Shown: positions 37,301 to 48,515 of the stretch, piece by piece | Numbering within the stretch: position 1 is the stretch's first letter | Layout of the letters: the number at the start of each line of letters is the position of its first letter | Source of the DNA: Symbiodinium natans | Taxonomy: Eukaryota; Sar; Dinophyceae; Suessiales; Symbiodiniaceae | Assembly: GCA_905221605.1 (NCBI GenBank) | Contig: CAJNDS010000001.1 | Location: 440,025 to 504,024 of the forward strand | Reading direction: 5' to 3' | DNA length: 64,000 bases | Translations under genes and position numbers: made by a program | Notes under the pieces: model-generated | Told to the model about the DNA's origin: nothing | Databases searched by the model: none | Seen by the model: the letters and a program-made list of their open reading frames with translations, nothing else

Positions 37301-40300
37301 CCATCACAAAGCTACAAGGAAGCGCCCTCACACGAACCCCCAAGCAAGTTACCCAACATGCATACATACGTTTATGTATATTATATGTTATCTTTGATGT
37401 ATTCATTGAAAAAAAAACCTCTCTACATGGTAACACCTACTAGATACCTACGATATGTTCAGGGTTCCCGGCTTGGGGCGACCCTGGAGGATTGATCACA
37501 ACCCTAAACCCTAAACCCTGAACCCTAAACCCCAAACCCCAAACCCTAAACCCTTCGCTAAAGCCGTGCCGCCCAGGATCGCAGCTCCTCCTCCGAAAGG
37601 ATCTCCGAACGGGGGCATTGGGCCTCTGGCTTTGGAAGTCAGAACTTCAGGGTTGATTGTTTAGGGTTGGGGTTGAGGGGTTTAGGGGGTTTAGGAGGTT
37701 TCGGGGTTTAGCGGGTTTAGGGGTTTAGGGGGTTTAGGGGGTTTAGGGTTTAGGGTTTAAGGGTTTAGGGGGTTTAGGGGGTTTAGGGGGTTTAGGGTTT
37801 AGGGTTTAGGGTTTAGGATGCTGGGATCCCTTGTTTGGGGTCCTACGTATAGTATGACGCCCCTACAATAAAAGGACCCTCAAAGGGACGCTAGTTTAGA
37901 GAACTGCCCATGTGAAACAATGCTTTTGTTTCTCTTTACTTTGCTTTGAGGGTGCTTTGAACCTGGAGCTCCCTTAACCTGAAACCCTGAAGGTCGAGCG
38001 GGCTTCCTGACGACTGGAGTAAGGGTTGAGGGCTTAGGGTTTAGGGCTTAGGGCTTCAGATCTCAGAGAGAGAGAGAGAGAGAGAGAGTGGCGACATCTT
38101 GCCCGCTTGACACTATGTCATGGCCCCGCCCTTAAGCCCTGAAGGCTAACCCTAAACTTGCCCCCCCCCAACCCTGATACAAAATGGTGCCTTTATGGTG
38201 TAGAGGAAACTGGAATTCTTCACTAAGAGAAAAAAAGAACTTCTTGTTACGTCATAGGGGGGAATCTTCCATGTTTGGCTTTCACCGGGGAGAATCAAGT
38301 GAAAAGCACGGCATCTGTTGCTGTAACTGGTGCTTCTCACCCTAAACTACACATGAACCTTCAAGCAGTGCCACCCTAAACCCGTGACCTAACCCCCCAC
38401 CCCCCACCCCCCCTCACTCCACCGTTGCGATCGCGCCTTGGGCGGCATGCCTTTCAGAATCCCACCTCCCGAGTGAGGCTCTCAAGACTTGTGATTGTCG
38501 CAGGTTTGCTACAGACTAGAGCTGACCGTGAAACCTACAAGTGAAATCACACATCCAATCCCCACATCCTACTCCTGAAGGGATGTATCCTGTGCGTTTT
38601 TCAACCCAGAACCTAATGTCCAGCACCCAAAATCAAACAGAAGCAGGATGCAGCCTACATGCTCCGGCCTTTAAGTCATTAAACCCGTATGTCAATACTT
38701 GGGCCGGCGTACCAATAATGAAGGCAACTTGCACTCTTGATATCGTCACAAGTCTCTAAATTAGCAGGTACGGGGATGCATGATGATGCATTGTAAGTAT
38801 GTCGGGAACGTCCCTTGGGGCCAGAGCTTCGCTCTTATTCGCATCGAAAGAAAGCCTTTGGCTCCTCCAGCAACATACAAAAACCTAAGCTTCAGCCAAG
38901 GCAACTCAGGACTAACACTGCATATCAACTCGCGTGACTCTGATCTAAAGCAGCCTCATTTACCCTGATGACTCGGCCCGAAGCCCTGGCATCTTTAACC
39001 CCTGAGCCCGAAACCCTGTGCCCTGGATCCGTTTCAGGCCTATATGAAGCATAAAACAGCTTCAACGTCCGAAATCGTGAAACTTCAGCTTTGGACGCTA
39101 TGTACACTCTGACTAGAGACATGAAACCTTTAACAATCCTTCGGGCAGTTCTCTAAGAGAGTCCCCTACAATCTATGGCGCCCTCATTCACAAAACCCAA
39201 ACAAAGGGCCCCAATTTAGAGAACTCTAGACCAACCCTATGCTCCGCCTTTCACCGTGGGCGCTTGGGCGATCAGCTCTCGGTCGGCGGCGTCCAAGAGG
39301 CGCTTCAACTTAGCTTTGGGCTTAAGGTTTAGGGCTTAGGGCTTTACGAACTTTAGCCACATTGAAGGTCTTGAGGGAAGTCTTGTTGAAGGCGAACTTT
39401 CCCTTTCAAGGGTGGTCCGCGTTTCACTGAAGGCCACAAGAGGTCGCACCAAGAGCCTCGTAAAAGCACCGGAAACGTCGCGTGCTGTGGAGATGGCTGA
39501 GGGCTCTCTTCAACCCGCTGGCATCCCCTGGGGTAAACAGGCATGTGCAGTCGAGCGCGAGACCACGCAAGCCCGAGCTAGGCTTCGCGGGCCGCGAAGG
39601 AACGTTGTTGAGGGGTAACTTGAGGAAGTCCCTGAGGCTCTAAAGGCCCTGAAGCCCTTGGACGCTCTTGGAAAGCTCCTGGAGGCTCCCTACCACTCGT
39701 GACATATCGGTGCAGGGCTTAGGTTAGGGTAGTTTTTGCCGGTATCCACCAAAAAAAGACACCCAAGCCAATGCTATACAAGGAATCTTGTAAACCCTGT
39801 TTCATCATCTGTCGATTCCAGTCTGGGCTCTTGTTTAGAGAGCTTAGAGGGATTATAGGAACGAAATGCGACACATCCGGACTTAGGGCGGCGATTGAAG
39901 GCAGTGCTGTGCTGAGTCCGCCACATCATCTGCATCAGTCCCCCTGCCAAGGGGATTTTCGGCTTGTTTAAGGTTAGTGCATCTCCCAACATTAACCCTA
40001 AATCAGGGCGCCTTTTTTGGGTCCCCGATCTAGTACGGCACCGTTTCAAGAAGCACCCAAAAGGGCCTTCAAAGGAAAACTCGTAAGATGCAACATCTTC
40101 TGAACCCTGGCCATCTCCCGTGCTGTCCCCCACCCACCCCACACGCCTTATCGTGCACTTCACTGAGTAGTATGGATCCGCGGAAAGCTCGGCCTGGCGC
40201 TCGTCCGAGTGTCTTCACGTCTCCGAACCACAAGCGCCCTTCCCCTTTTAAAACCTACCTAAACCCCTAGGCAAGAACCATAAACCCTTAACCCCTGAAA

Positions 40301-43300
40301 CCTAAACACCCCCCCCCCCCCTCTCCCCACACCCTTGACCCACAAAGGTTGCCTCTGCTGCCGCAGACTGGAACCACACCTGTAACAGGGCTTGGGGGGG
40401 TTTTGGGCTCCGGGTCTCGAAACGTGGAGGTTAGAAGGGCTGTACTCTTGGAGGTCCGTCCCTGGGTCTTCACAAGTAGCCTCAGCTGATTGCAGCTAGT
40501 TTTTGCATTTTGGGTTTCTTGTACCATTTACTTAGAAGTCTTCAGGGGCCTTCTAATCATGTAGGAGGCTTTAAAGCCTACAAGCCCCCAAATTTAAGCA
40601 TCCCACAATCCGAACGCTGGCACCAGGTCCGGCACCTGGGGACTTCCGGGGGTCGGGGCTTTAGGGTTTATAGGGTTTGGGTGTAGGGTTCCAGATAGGG
40701 TTTGGGGATATGTGGCTTCAGGTGTTAGGCGTTTTTTGGGGGATGGCTGCCCGAAACCGTGAGCCCTAATTAAGCCCTAAACCTTCCCTAGGTGGGGCTT
40801 GGGGTCGCGCCTACATGCACGTGCATAGGCAGGTCCACAGAACGAGCTCAATTGAGCCGTGTCCTTTTCTCGAGCTTGAACCGACAATCCATGGACCTTA
40901 CGTCTGACACAGCCCTTCCGTGCCTGGCTTCCTCAACGTCGGTTTGGGGGCCACAGGACGCGGTGTCGGGTTGAAGGGATGCCCCGAAGGCTTCAGCGGC
41001 GCGCAGATAGAAGGGCTGGAGTCTGAGGAGCCGGTCTCTGGCTTCAGTGCCGCAAGCTGTCCTCGCCCTTGCCGATTTCTCGGTATGCGCAGCCTGCTAG
41101 GCAACCTTTCCTGCAGAGATCCTGTCGGCTTAGGGAATATTGTCACACTCATTTAATGAACGTGGCCGCTTCGCCACTTGCCAGGTCCCTCACTCGTTGG
41201 CAAGAACCTTAAACCCTAACCGCGAAAGCCCTACAAGCCTTCAATGAACCCCAGCCCCGAACAGCCCAACTGCAGCCTGGTAGTCGAAGCGTCCAGGGCT
41301 CACACGCATCTTCTCCCTGAGGGGTCCATGGAGGAGTAAACCCGACGGCTTCTATAGCATTCTTCTAGCATTAGGGCACCAAGCTACAAAATAACCACCT
41401 GTTTTGACAACTCTTGATGACGGGTGTTTGCTTGAGGTGTTTGCTTGGAGGCCCATCGGCAACTTTTTGTTTTCGGGCGCAAGGGCTCTTGATAAGGGCT
41501 CTAAGGGCTTGAAGGGCTTTAAGGGCTCCAAGGGCTCTAAGGGCTTGAAGAGCTCTAAGGGCTTTCAGGGCTTTAAGGGGCAAGGTGTGAGGTGTAGGAT
41601 CCCAGGGCTTTTTAAGGGGAGGCATTCAAGGCCTGGAGCCCTGGACCCTAAGGCCCCAAAAAGCCCTTACCCCGAAACCCTAAACCCTAAACAATCTTAA
41701 GGCCTTAAGGGCCATGGAGGGATAATTAGGGCATCTCAAAAAGGGGTACGTGGGGGTATAGATAAACCCTCAACCCCAAAAGACATCTGGGAGGCCACAC
41801 CAGGGATTCCTCTCCGGGTTGTTCGGAAAGAAGGGGGTGCAGACGGACGCCACAGCGAGCACGCGGCTGGGATGCTGCCTCGTTTCTATAGGATCTTGAT
41901 TTGAGAATATTGCCAACGATGTGGGCTTCTGTTTCGTTTGTCAACGTGCGAGCCCACTTCTGCAGGGCAACCCTAAACCCTAAACCTAACGAGCCCTAAA
42001 ACTTTTACTTCGACCCTGAGCCCTGAACCCTAAACCCTAAGCCGCTAAATCCCAAACCCTACATCCTAAACCCTAAACCCGCTGAAGAGCCACGCAGCTG
42101 GGCCATGTTCCACACCAGAGTGCCACCCCAGTCGTGCCCAAGAAGCACCACACCTGGGTACTTTCGCAGGGGGGGGGAGGATTAGGGTTAAGGGCGTAGC
42201 TCTAGCCCTAAACCCTAACCCTAAACCCCAAACCCAAGACCCTAAACCCGCCCATGAGCCTAGTGCACCACAGTGCACCCTTACGACTCTGTCTACATCA
42301 TGTCGTCCACTGCACTGGCGATGCCCAACGCATCCAGCAGCGCGCACATGTCTCCGCAGACCTCCTGGCACAGCTCAGGCAAGGACGCGGGCTAAGGGCT
42401 TGTTTGGTAGGGTTTATAGGGTTTAGGGTTTGGGGTTTAGGGTTTCGGGTTTGGGGTTTAGGGCTTAGGATTTAGGATTTTGGGGTATAGGGTTTAGGGC
42501 TTCGGGCGACCTCACAAGACCGTACACGGGCCCCCAGTGAAAGACTCTCCCCAACTGAACTGGAGCATCCGGTACCGAGAACCCGAAAAGAAGAAGAAGA
42601 AGAAGAACAAAACCACAAGAACGGCTCTGGTTGACAGCTCGTGCGCAGGTAGCCTTAGGGTTTAGGGTTTAGGGTTTAGGGTTTAGGTGGTTCTTCGTGG
42701 CGAATTGGGGAGCTAGGTACCCTGTTTAATCCGGATCATACGGTACAACATGCCCTAAAATCACTATAGGTACGGTTCCACCAGTGCAAAAGGCCTCCTA
42801 GACCCTGAATTCTGTTTCCTTTTGGGGAAAAATAAGTTAAACTTGTCACAGTGCAGGTTCCCAACCTTCGAAGCAGATCTTCCCTCGAATTCCCGAAGCA
42901 CCTCAAACTCTGATGCGTTTTAGGAGCTTGGGTTTAGGGCTTTAAGCCCTCGGCTTCAGGATGTAGGGCCAAGGGTTGTTGTTTCAGCCCTAAACCCTGA
43001 ACCCTACCCTGGGGACGAAACGAACCCTAACAGGGTTTATGGTTCATATACCTTAATAAGAATTTTCGCCGTGCATAGGATAAGTGACCCCCAATCTTAA
43101 GGTTCATGTGGTCCCCAAGGTACACGGGGTCCTCCAACCCTAAACCCTAAACCCTAAACCCTAAACCCGCATTCGGTCCCCAAGGTACACAGGGTCCTCC
43201 ATGCAGTACCTCCCAGGGTCGCCCAGAGGCGCCGAAGTCTCTCCATATCCTCGCTGGTCGGGCACCAGGACGTTCCAGCCTGGGGCCGCTTCATCTATAG

Positions 43301-45642
43301 TTGCAGCTTCAGTGATTCAGGGCTTTTACGTGACCTCAAACCCTAAACCCTAAACCCTAATAAACCCTAATGAACCCTAATGAACCCTAATGAACCCTAA
43401 TGAACCCTAATGAACCCTAATGAACCCTAATGAACCCTAAACCCTAAACCCTGAACCCTAAACCCTGAACCCTAAACCTTCCCTACGTTTGCGGCTGCAT
43501 CCCATGGTCTGGCGTTTAGGGCTTATGGCATTTAAGGGGTGTAGGGCTGGGTTTCGGGATTCAGGGGTAGGGACTCTGAATATAAACCCCCCGACAAAGA
43601 GAAGGATCCCCGCACGAAACGGATCCCAAAAAGGTATGATCAGGTAAGCCTGCAGTTTCGGGAGACATAGGAGGTTGCGTCATTCGAGCTCCAGCGCGAG
43701 GCATCGTACTATGCCCTATCCTCAGACTCAGTTCGTAAATCCCAAGCCCTACGTGAAACCCTCAAGCACAAGCACCTGTAGCCTGGAGCCGCGAACCCTA
43801 CATCTCCAAAAGCCCTAAGCCCTGCGCTTTCAAGCCTCCTGAACCCCGTAATCAAGGAACGAATACGCGCTAGAATGCTAATATTAAAGATGCCCTTAAA
43901 CCCAAAACCCAAAACCCTCAACCCTAAACCCAAAACCCTAATGCTTAAAACCCCCTGCACCCCGAAGCAGCAACAGCCGGCCACGACGCCGTGGGACGCC
44001 AGGGCCCGTATCTGATGCCGAAAGCCGTACCTCCCCAGAGTCGAGTTTTGTAGGGCTCTTTGGGGGTTAGGGTTTGGGGCTAGGGTTTAGGGTTTATAGG
44101 GTTTATAGGGTTTATAGGGTTTATAGGGTTTATAGGGTTTATAGGGTTTATAGGGTTTATAGGGTTTATAGGGTTTATGGGGTTTATAGGGTTTATAGGG
44201 TTTATAGGGTTCAGGGGGTTTAGGGTTGAGGGTTTCACAGCATCATCCACACGGCGGTTGAGGGGTTTCGAGGGGCGGGTTAGGCTTCAGGGGTTCGGGG
44301 GTGTTAGGTGCCTTGGGCCGTTCTGTTTGTGACCCTGTTGCAATACAGAGCCTTGCAGAGTACCGACAAGCTGCGGCCACTATTCTGAGAACCCTATAAC
44401 CGGGTTGTGTGTTAATCCCTTTGAAAATTATTTATGAATAGGTTTCTAAGGGAAGACGGGAAATTCGAAATTATCCCAAAGCACAACGCAGATAAGCCCC
44501 TAAACCTTACTGGACCTTATGAGGTTTAGTGAGCAGAGATGCCACGGGACACTGAACCCTAGCGCGCACAAGGCTGTCAAGTTCTTCAGAACTACTTGGT
44601 ATCTACTGAACCCTAGAAGGGGTTTATGCTCCGCAGATTCCAGTTGGAGTATAGTAGCTCGGGGTACGTAGGTGTGGTGAACCCTAGACCCCTAAACCCT
44701 AAACCCTAAACCCTAAACCCTAAACCCTAAACCCTAAAACCCTAAACCCCTGAAACCCGGAAGCCCCAACTGCTTCAGCCCCAAGGCCCTAGGAAGCCTC
44801 ACAAACCCTGAGACCTCAAATCCTAAACCCTAACAACCTCCACGCCCCCGAAAGAAACCTGAGCTTCCCAGCTGTTCAGGTACTTGCAAGAATCCGGTTC
44901 CCTTATGGTCTCCCCGACAACCCCCTAAACCCTAAACCCTAAACCCTAAACCCTAAACCCTAAACCCTAAACCCCAAACCCGAAACCCACCAAGTCAGGC
45001 TATCGGTGGCCGCACCAGGTGTCTGGGAAGCCATGCACGCAAAGCACGGTGCCTTGCGGGAAGGCAGTGGCAAAGGGGTTTATAGGGTTTGGCGCTGAAA
45101 AGGTTTAGGGTTAGGAGGCGGTAAAGGAGGCAACTCTGGTGAACGCCCTCTGAATGAAAGCGTAGTTCCTCCTAAGCCCCTGCTATGTATGAAAGGTACC
45201 GCATCTGGAAACTGCCCTCCTGAAACCATCCTTAAGCAGGAGGTTATGTGAAACCCAGAGTCTTCCCCCAGGTGGCAGAAGGGGAACCCTGTTGAGTTTT
45301 TCAAGTATGGCAACCCTAAACCCTACAATCCTTGCTAAGGACTGTTAGTATAAGGGGGAACATCCCAATGTATCATGCGTATAGGCAATGGGAAAGGTTT
45401 GTCAAGGCGTTGCTCTGCTAAAGTTGGCCCTTCAAGATGTGTGATCCTCCACAATCGAAAGTATAGCATATCTCGAAGTATTCCTACATTCCTAAGTCAG
45501 TTCCTTCTAAGCTCTGAAAAAATGCAATAACCCTAAACCTGAAACCCTACACCCCAAAACCCCTCGTCTGGTTCTCCAGTTCGGGTGGAGCGGCCCTTGG
45601 CTGGCGAGGGCGGCGCCATGTGCACGTAGTGCATGTCGATGC
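34307..45642 (-). CDS. soluble epoxide-hydrolase-like alpha/beta hydrolase, at least 16 exons
   Basis: Exons: 45642-45595, 45052-45016, 44030-43990, 43279-43197, 42373-42316, 42153-42099, 41878-41810, 41316-41277, (40212-40179 tentative), 39320-39248, 38465-38437, 37623-37581, 37254-37186, 36410-36373, 35839-35759, 35024-34965, 34378-34307 (ending TGA). The first eight and the last eight each join in phase. Motifs in order: HGFPDTWYGFR (oxyanion HGFP), PDQRGYGETSAP, GHDWGG (nucleophile Asp), FDYQ (lid Tyr), LSEEEL, GPLSWYRNVE (second lid Tyr), SAGRDP (acid Asp), EESGHW (catalytic His). These match the residues known for soluble epoxide hydrolase, which opens epoxides to diols through an Asp-ester intermediate. 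One short exon between FDYQ and the 40.2-kb exon is missing, and the first exon with the ATG was not found. Exons are 29-83 nt; introns are full of telomere-like repeats. Confidence 0.85.
35076..35255. repeat. 9-bp minisatellite, unit GGGTTTATA
   Basis: About 20 tandem copies in an intron of the epoxide-hydrolase-like gene. The same unit forms a second array at 44093-44211 in another intron of the same gene. It gives spurious YRV- or INP-repeat ORFs. Confidence 0.95.
35425..35506. repeat. telomere-like array (CCCTAAA)n
   Basis: About eleven perfect units in an intron of the epoxide-hydrolase-like gene. Confidence 0.92.
36655..36745. repeat. dispersed repeat shared with window start
   Basis: The stretch GGACCATAAGGGAACA... 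to TTCTGACCCCCA resembles 446-490 (GGACTATAAGGGAATA... to TTCCGACCCCCA), and a preceding GGAATAGGG phrase is also shared with about 313-325. It may be a short non-autonomous element; ends are not defined. Confidence 0.45.
37670..37816. repeat. degenerate GGGTTTAGGG array
   Basis: Tandem GGGGTTTAG and GGGTTTA units of mixed length between exons at 38437 and 37623 of the epoxide-hydrolase-like gene. Confidence 0.85.
43008..43120. mobile_element. MITE family B, copy 1
   Basis: About 113 bp with inverted ends: left CCTGGGGACGAAACGAACCC, right GGTTCATGTGGTCCCCAAGG. It shares internal sequence (GGTTTATGGTTCATATACCT) with the copy at 48399-48515. It lies beside a duplicated 26-bp segment that spans the donor of the exon at 43279-43197. 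Confidence 0.72.
43355..43440. repeat. 10-bp minisatellite, unit AACCCTAATG
   Basis: About eight tandem units, flanked on both sides by ordinary CCCTAAA repeats: a local expansion of a variant unit. Confidence 0.92.
44093..44211. repeat. 9-bp minisatellite, unit GGGTTTATA
   Basis: About 13 units of the same repeat as 35076-35255, next to the exon at 44030-43990. Confidence 0.94.
44690..44985. repeat. telomere-like arrays (CCCTAAA)n
   Basis: Two short arrays (about 44692-44750 and 44925-44985) in the same orientation, in the intron upstream of the exon at 44030. Confidence 0.88.
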
Positions 45643-47630
45643 CTTCTGGGGGCTTCGGGTTTCAGGGTTGTGGGGTTTTGGGGTTTGGGATTTAGGGTTT
45701 GGGGTTTAGGGCTTGGGGTTTGCTTTTTTTGGGGGGATTTGGGGTTTAGGGTTCATCTCTGTAAAGAAGCCTCTATACACTATCCAACAGCAGAAGCATG
45801 AACCCTACCTTAGAAAGGGTGATTTCGAGCTCAGTGTCTAAAGTTTAGGGAACATGGCTCGAGGACTGCCCTGAAATCGACAGCCACATGAAAGCCTGAT
45901 CTGCGGTCAAGGCTGGATCTAAGCCCTCAGCCCAAATCCCGAACCCTCCCTAAACCCCTAAGGCCCTGAACCCCTAGACCCTGAGCCTGTGTACGTCCCC
46001 AGGCCCCGAAATCCCTAAACTCCTAAGCCTTGCACGAAGCCCCTAGTAGGGGTTTAGTACAAGCTGTCCCTTCAACAGAGTTACTTCACCCCGGCCCTTC
46101 ACGCCTGTGGATAGGAGGATCCGTGAATGCTGGAAAGGCATTTCGGCCGCCATGGCGGGACAACAGCGCCCGGGGCACGGATGTGGCGAGTCGTGTGGGA
46201 GGCAATAATACCAGCGACATAGCTTCTGGAGTTCGCATGGACTAAGCCTGTGCTTGCAGTGACAGTGACAAACAGAAATCGTGTGGGTGGGTAAGCAACA
46301 GCAACACATACGACAGCGCAGTCTTTGACTGAAGCAAAGTTGTCATCACTCACAGACATAGGGTGAGCTTCGGGTAGAGTGACTTTGAGATGCCCACGTT
46401 GATGCAAACCGAATGGGTAGATTCCATCGCATCAGCTAGGTGATCGCAGCACTAGTCCTGAACATCCTAAAAACGCTCTTACTGGCGGGTGGCAGTAGCA
46501 CTCTCCATAATCTCATTAAAAAACGCTCCCCCCCCCCCCCCCCCCCCCCCCCCGTTTTGCACCAGCATACTTGAAGACTTTAGCGCAGTCTGTTGGTGTT
46601 GTAGACTGTGACTGTGGAAACTGCCCTTTTTACAGGTCCCCAAGGAGGAACTGTGCTGGAGCCTTCAGAACCCAAAGCAAACTCTAAACCCTTATTTCCA
46701 TAACCCCTAAACCCAAAACCCCAAGCCCTAAACCCTAAGCCCTAAAACCTACATCTGGGTAGGCTACGACCCCCCCCCCAAAAAAAAAAAAAAACACTCC
46801 AGAGGTCACCGCCGGGACCGGTTGCGGCTGTCGTGTGGCCGGATCGCGGCCCGCCAGGAGTGGGCCAAAGTCGTAGAGGCCTCGCTGCGGGTTTGGGGTT
46901 TAGGGTTTGGGGTCTGGGGTTTAGGGCTTGGGGTTTAGGGCTTGGGGTTTAGGGTTTGGGGTTCAAGGTTGCGCGTTTAGGGTTCAGGGTTGAGGTACTC
47001 GAAGCCCTAAAGCCCTTGGCGATGGGTTTCTGACCCGTGGGCATAACGCATGACGCAATGAAAAGTTTGGGGTTGGGGGGAAGGTTTGTGGATTAGAAAG
47101 GACTGATGGGTTTAAGGTTTCAGGATTAGGGCTTACGGATTAAAGGTTGGACATTTCGGGTCTAAAGCCTTAGGAATCAGAGCTTTCTGCAACGCATCGT
47201 TCAAGATGTCGGGAGTTATGGCTTTTCGAACTCTTGCGTCTCCACTTAGGTTCCTGGCAAGTTGCAAAGATACCAAGCCACTCGTCGCCCCGCACCCCGG
47301 GAACCAAAAGAGTTTTAACCTTGCATCTCTCGCCCTAAACCCTAACAAACCCTTAACCTTCTGGATGGAAGAACCCCCCCCCCAAGTGCTTCACATGTGT
47401 CATCGTTTTCATTTCGGCTTGCGACCTAGCCGTGGGCAGCAACTGACGACTCAGTTCAAGAACATGAGGGTTTCCAAAGTTTCTACGTTCATTTTATCAT
47501 CGGCATCACCGTGGATGCGGCTGTCAGCAGCGTGTCGGTTTCCATAGCTTCCCGTTCGGGAATGGAGAGACTTCTTTGGGTCTCTTCGACCGGGCCAGGC
47601 CATGTGCCATGCGTTTTTGCTAATTGAATT
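45643..47630. other. mostly non-coding; one ASH-like exon candidate near 46800-46890
   Basis: Telomere-like repeats, a 28-nt poly-C tract at about 46526-46553 and a poly-A tract. An island at about 46800-46890 has acceptor CGCAG and a minus-strand frame GLYDFGPLLAGRDPATRQ that looks like an ASH-domain strand. If real, it suggests the HYDIN-like gene or a relative also runs upstream of the epoxide-hydrolase-like gene. It could instead be a 5' exon of the latter. No other gene is seen. Confidence 0.35.
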
Positions 47631-47636
47631 CTGGCA

Positions 47637-48398
47637 TCATTTACGCCTACGCAGCCGTTCTGCCACATGCAGAATGCCAAGAACGAGGCGCGCCACGGGC
47701 GTCTGCATCACTTCCGCCGCTTGCCCGACCAGCTCATCTGGCAACGCCGCCAGGTGCAGCGATCGGGCCACCCAGTCGCTGAAATGCACGCAGTTGCGAC
47801 GTGCCAGGTCATACTTGCCGGTCCACTCGGCTTCGCAGCTCGCCAGGTACTCGATCATGGTAACGTGAGACACCAGGGTGGTTCCCAGCAGCCGTTTCTC
47901 GTCCGGTGCACGAAAGGGAGTTTGCCCGGGAGGTGACAGAAAGATCTGGTTGTCATACCAGATTTCGCAAGTGTTGTCCGGCCACTCCACCACGATGCCG
48001 GTGTGCCAAAGGGCCTTGAACTTCTTACCGAGGAGGATGCGACCAAAGTTCCGCCCGCCAAAAAGGTCGTACATGTAGAGATAGACTTTGGCCTGCAGCT
48101 GAGAAGGCGCCGAGGGCTGAGCGGGCGATCCGCAGGTGTCCGGGTTGTCATGCTCCTCCTCAGGCTGCGCTGCAACATCTGTGAGAGGTGGCGCCACATT
48201 GGGGTCTACCTCTGATGACGGGTGAGTCCTTTCCTCGGAGAGCTCTGCATCTGCTCGGGCCGCCTCGTGGTTGAAGAAGTGCATCGCTGCCTTGCACTGT
48301 CGCTCGTGGCGGCGCAAGGCGACACCCAGGCCGCGAAGAAAGAGCAAACCAACATTGCGATTGCAGTATCGGCAGATACTGCGCTGGCATGGTGCCAT
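47637..48398 (-). CDS. PPPDE-domain peptidase-like protein (desumoylase family) with N-terminal C2HC finger
   Basis: This single-exon 253-aa ORF ends in RRRK and TGA. Residues about 104-225 match the PPPDE/DUF862 fold: KVYLYMYDLFGG at the start, the catalytic His in WHTGIVVEW (H132) and the catalytic Cys in RRNCVHFSDW (C203), followed by the usual ALPDELVGQA helix. Members are papain-like isopeptidases that remove ubiquitin-like modifiers (DeSI type); the activity of this one is inferred. The N-terminus has Cys/His spacing CX2CX18HX3C (C9, C12, H31, C35), a possible zinc finger, then an acidic linker at about residues 45-100. No membrane segment or signal peptide is seen. The lack of introns contrasts with its multi-exon neighbours and suggests a retrocopy. 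The sequence just upstream of the ATG is a MITE. Confidence 0.8.
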   Translation of the reverse strand: MAPCQRSICRYCNRNVGLLFLRGLGVALRRHERQCKAAMHFFNHEAARADAELSEERTHPSSEVDPNVAPPLTDVAAQPEEEHDNPDTCGSPAQPSAPSQLQAKVYLYMYDLFGGRNFGRILLGKKFKALWHTGIVVEWPDNTCEIWYDNQIFLSPPGQTPFRAPDEKRLLGTTLVSHVTMIEYLASCEAEWTGKYDLARRNCVHFSDWVARSLHLAALPDELVGQAAEVMQTPVARLVLGILHVAERLRRRK

Positions 48399-48515
48399 GA
48401 TCCTTGGGGACCAAATGAACCTTAAAAGGGTTTATGGTCCATATACCTTAATAGGAATTCTAGTAGTATAGGGATTATGACCCCATTTTTAGGGTTCATT
48501 TCGTCCCCAAGGATC
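48399..48515. mobile_element. MITE family B, copy 2, abutting the PPPDE start codon
   Basis: Inverted ends GATCCTTGGGGACCAAATGA and TCATTTCGTCCCCAAGGATC. The element begins at the base next to the ATG (48398-48396), so it supplies the immediate 5' flank of the PPPDE ORF. It shares internal sequence with 43008-43120. Confidence 0.75.
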
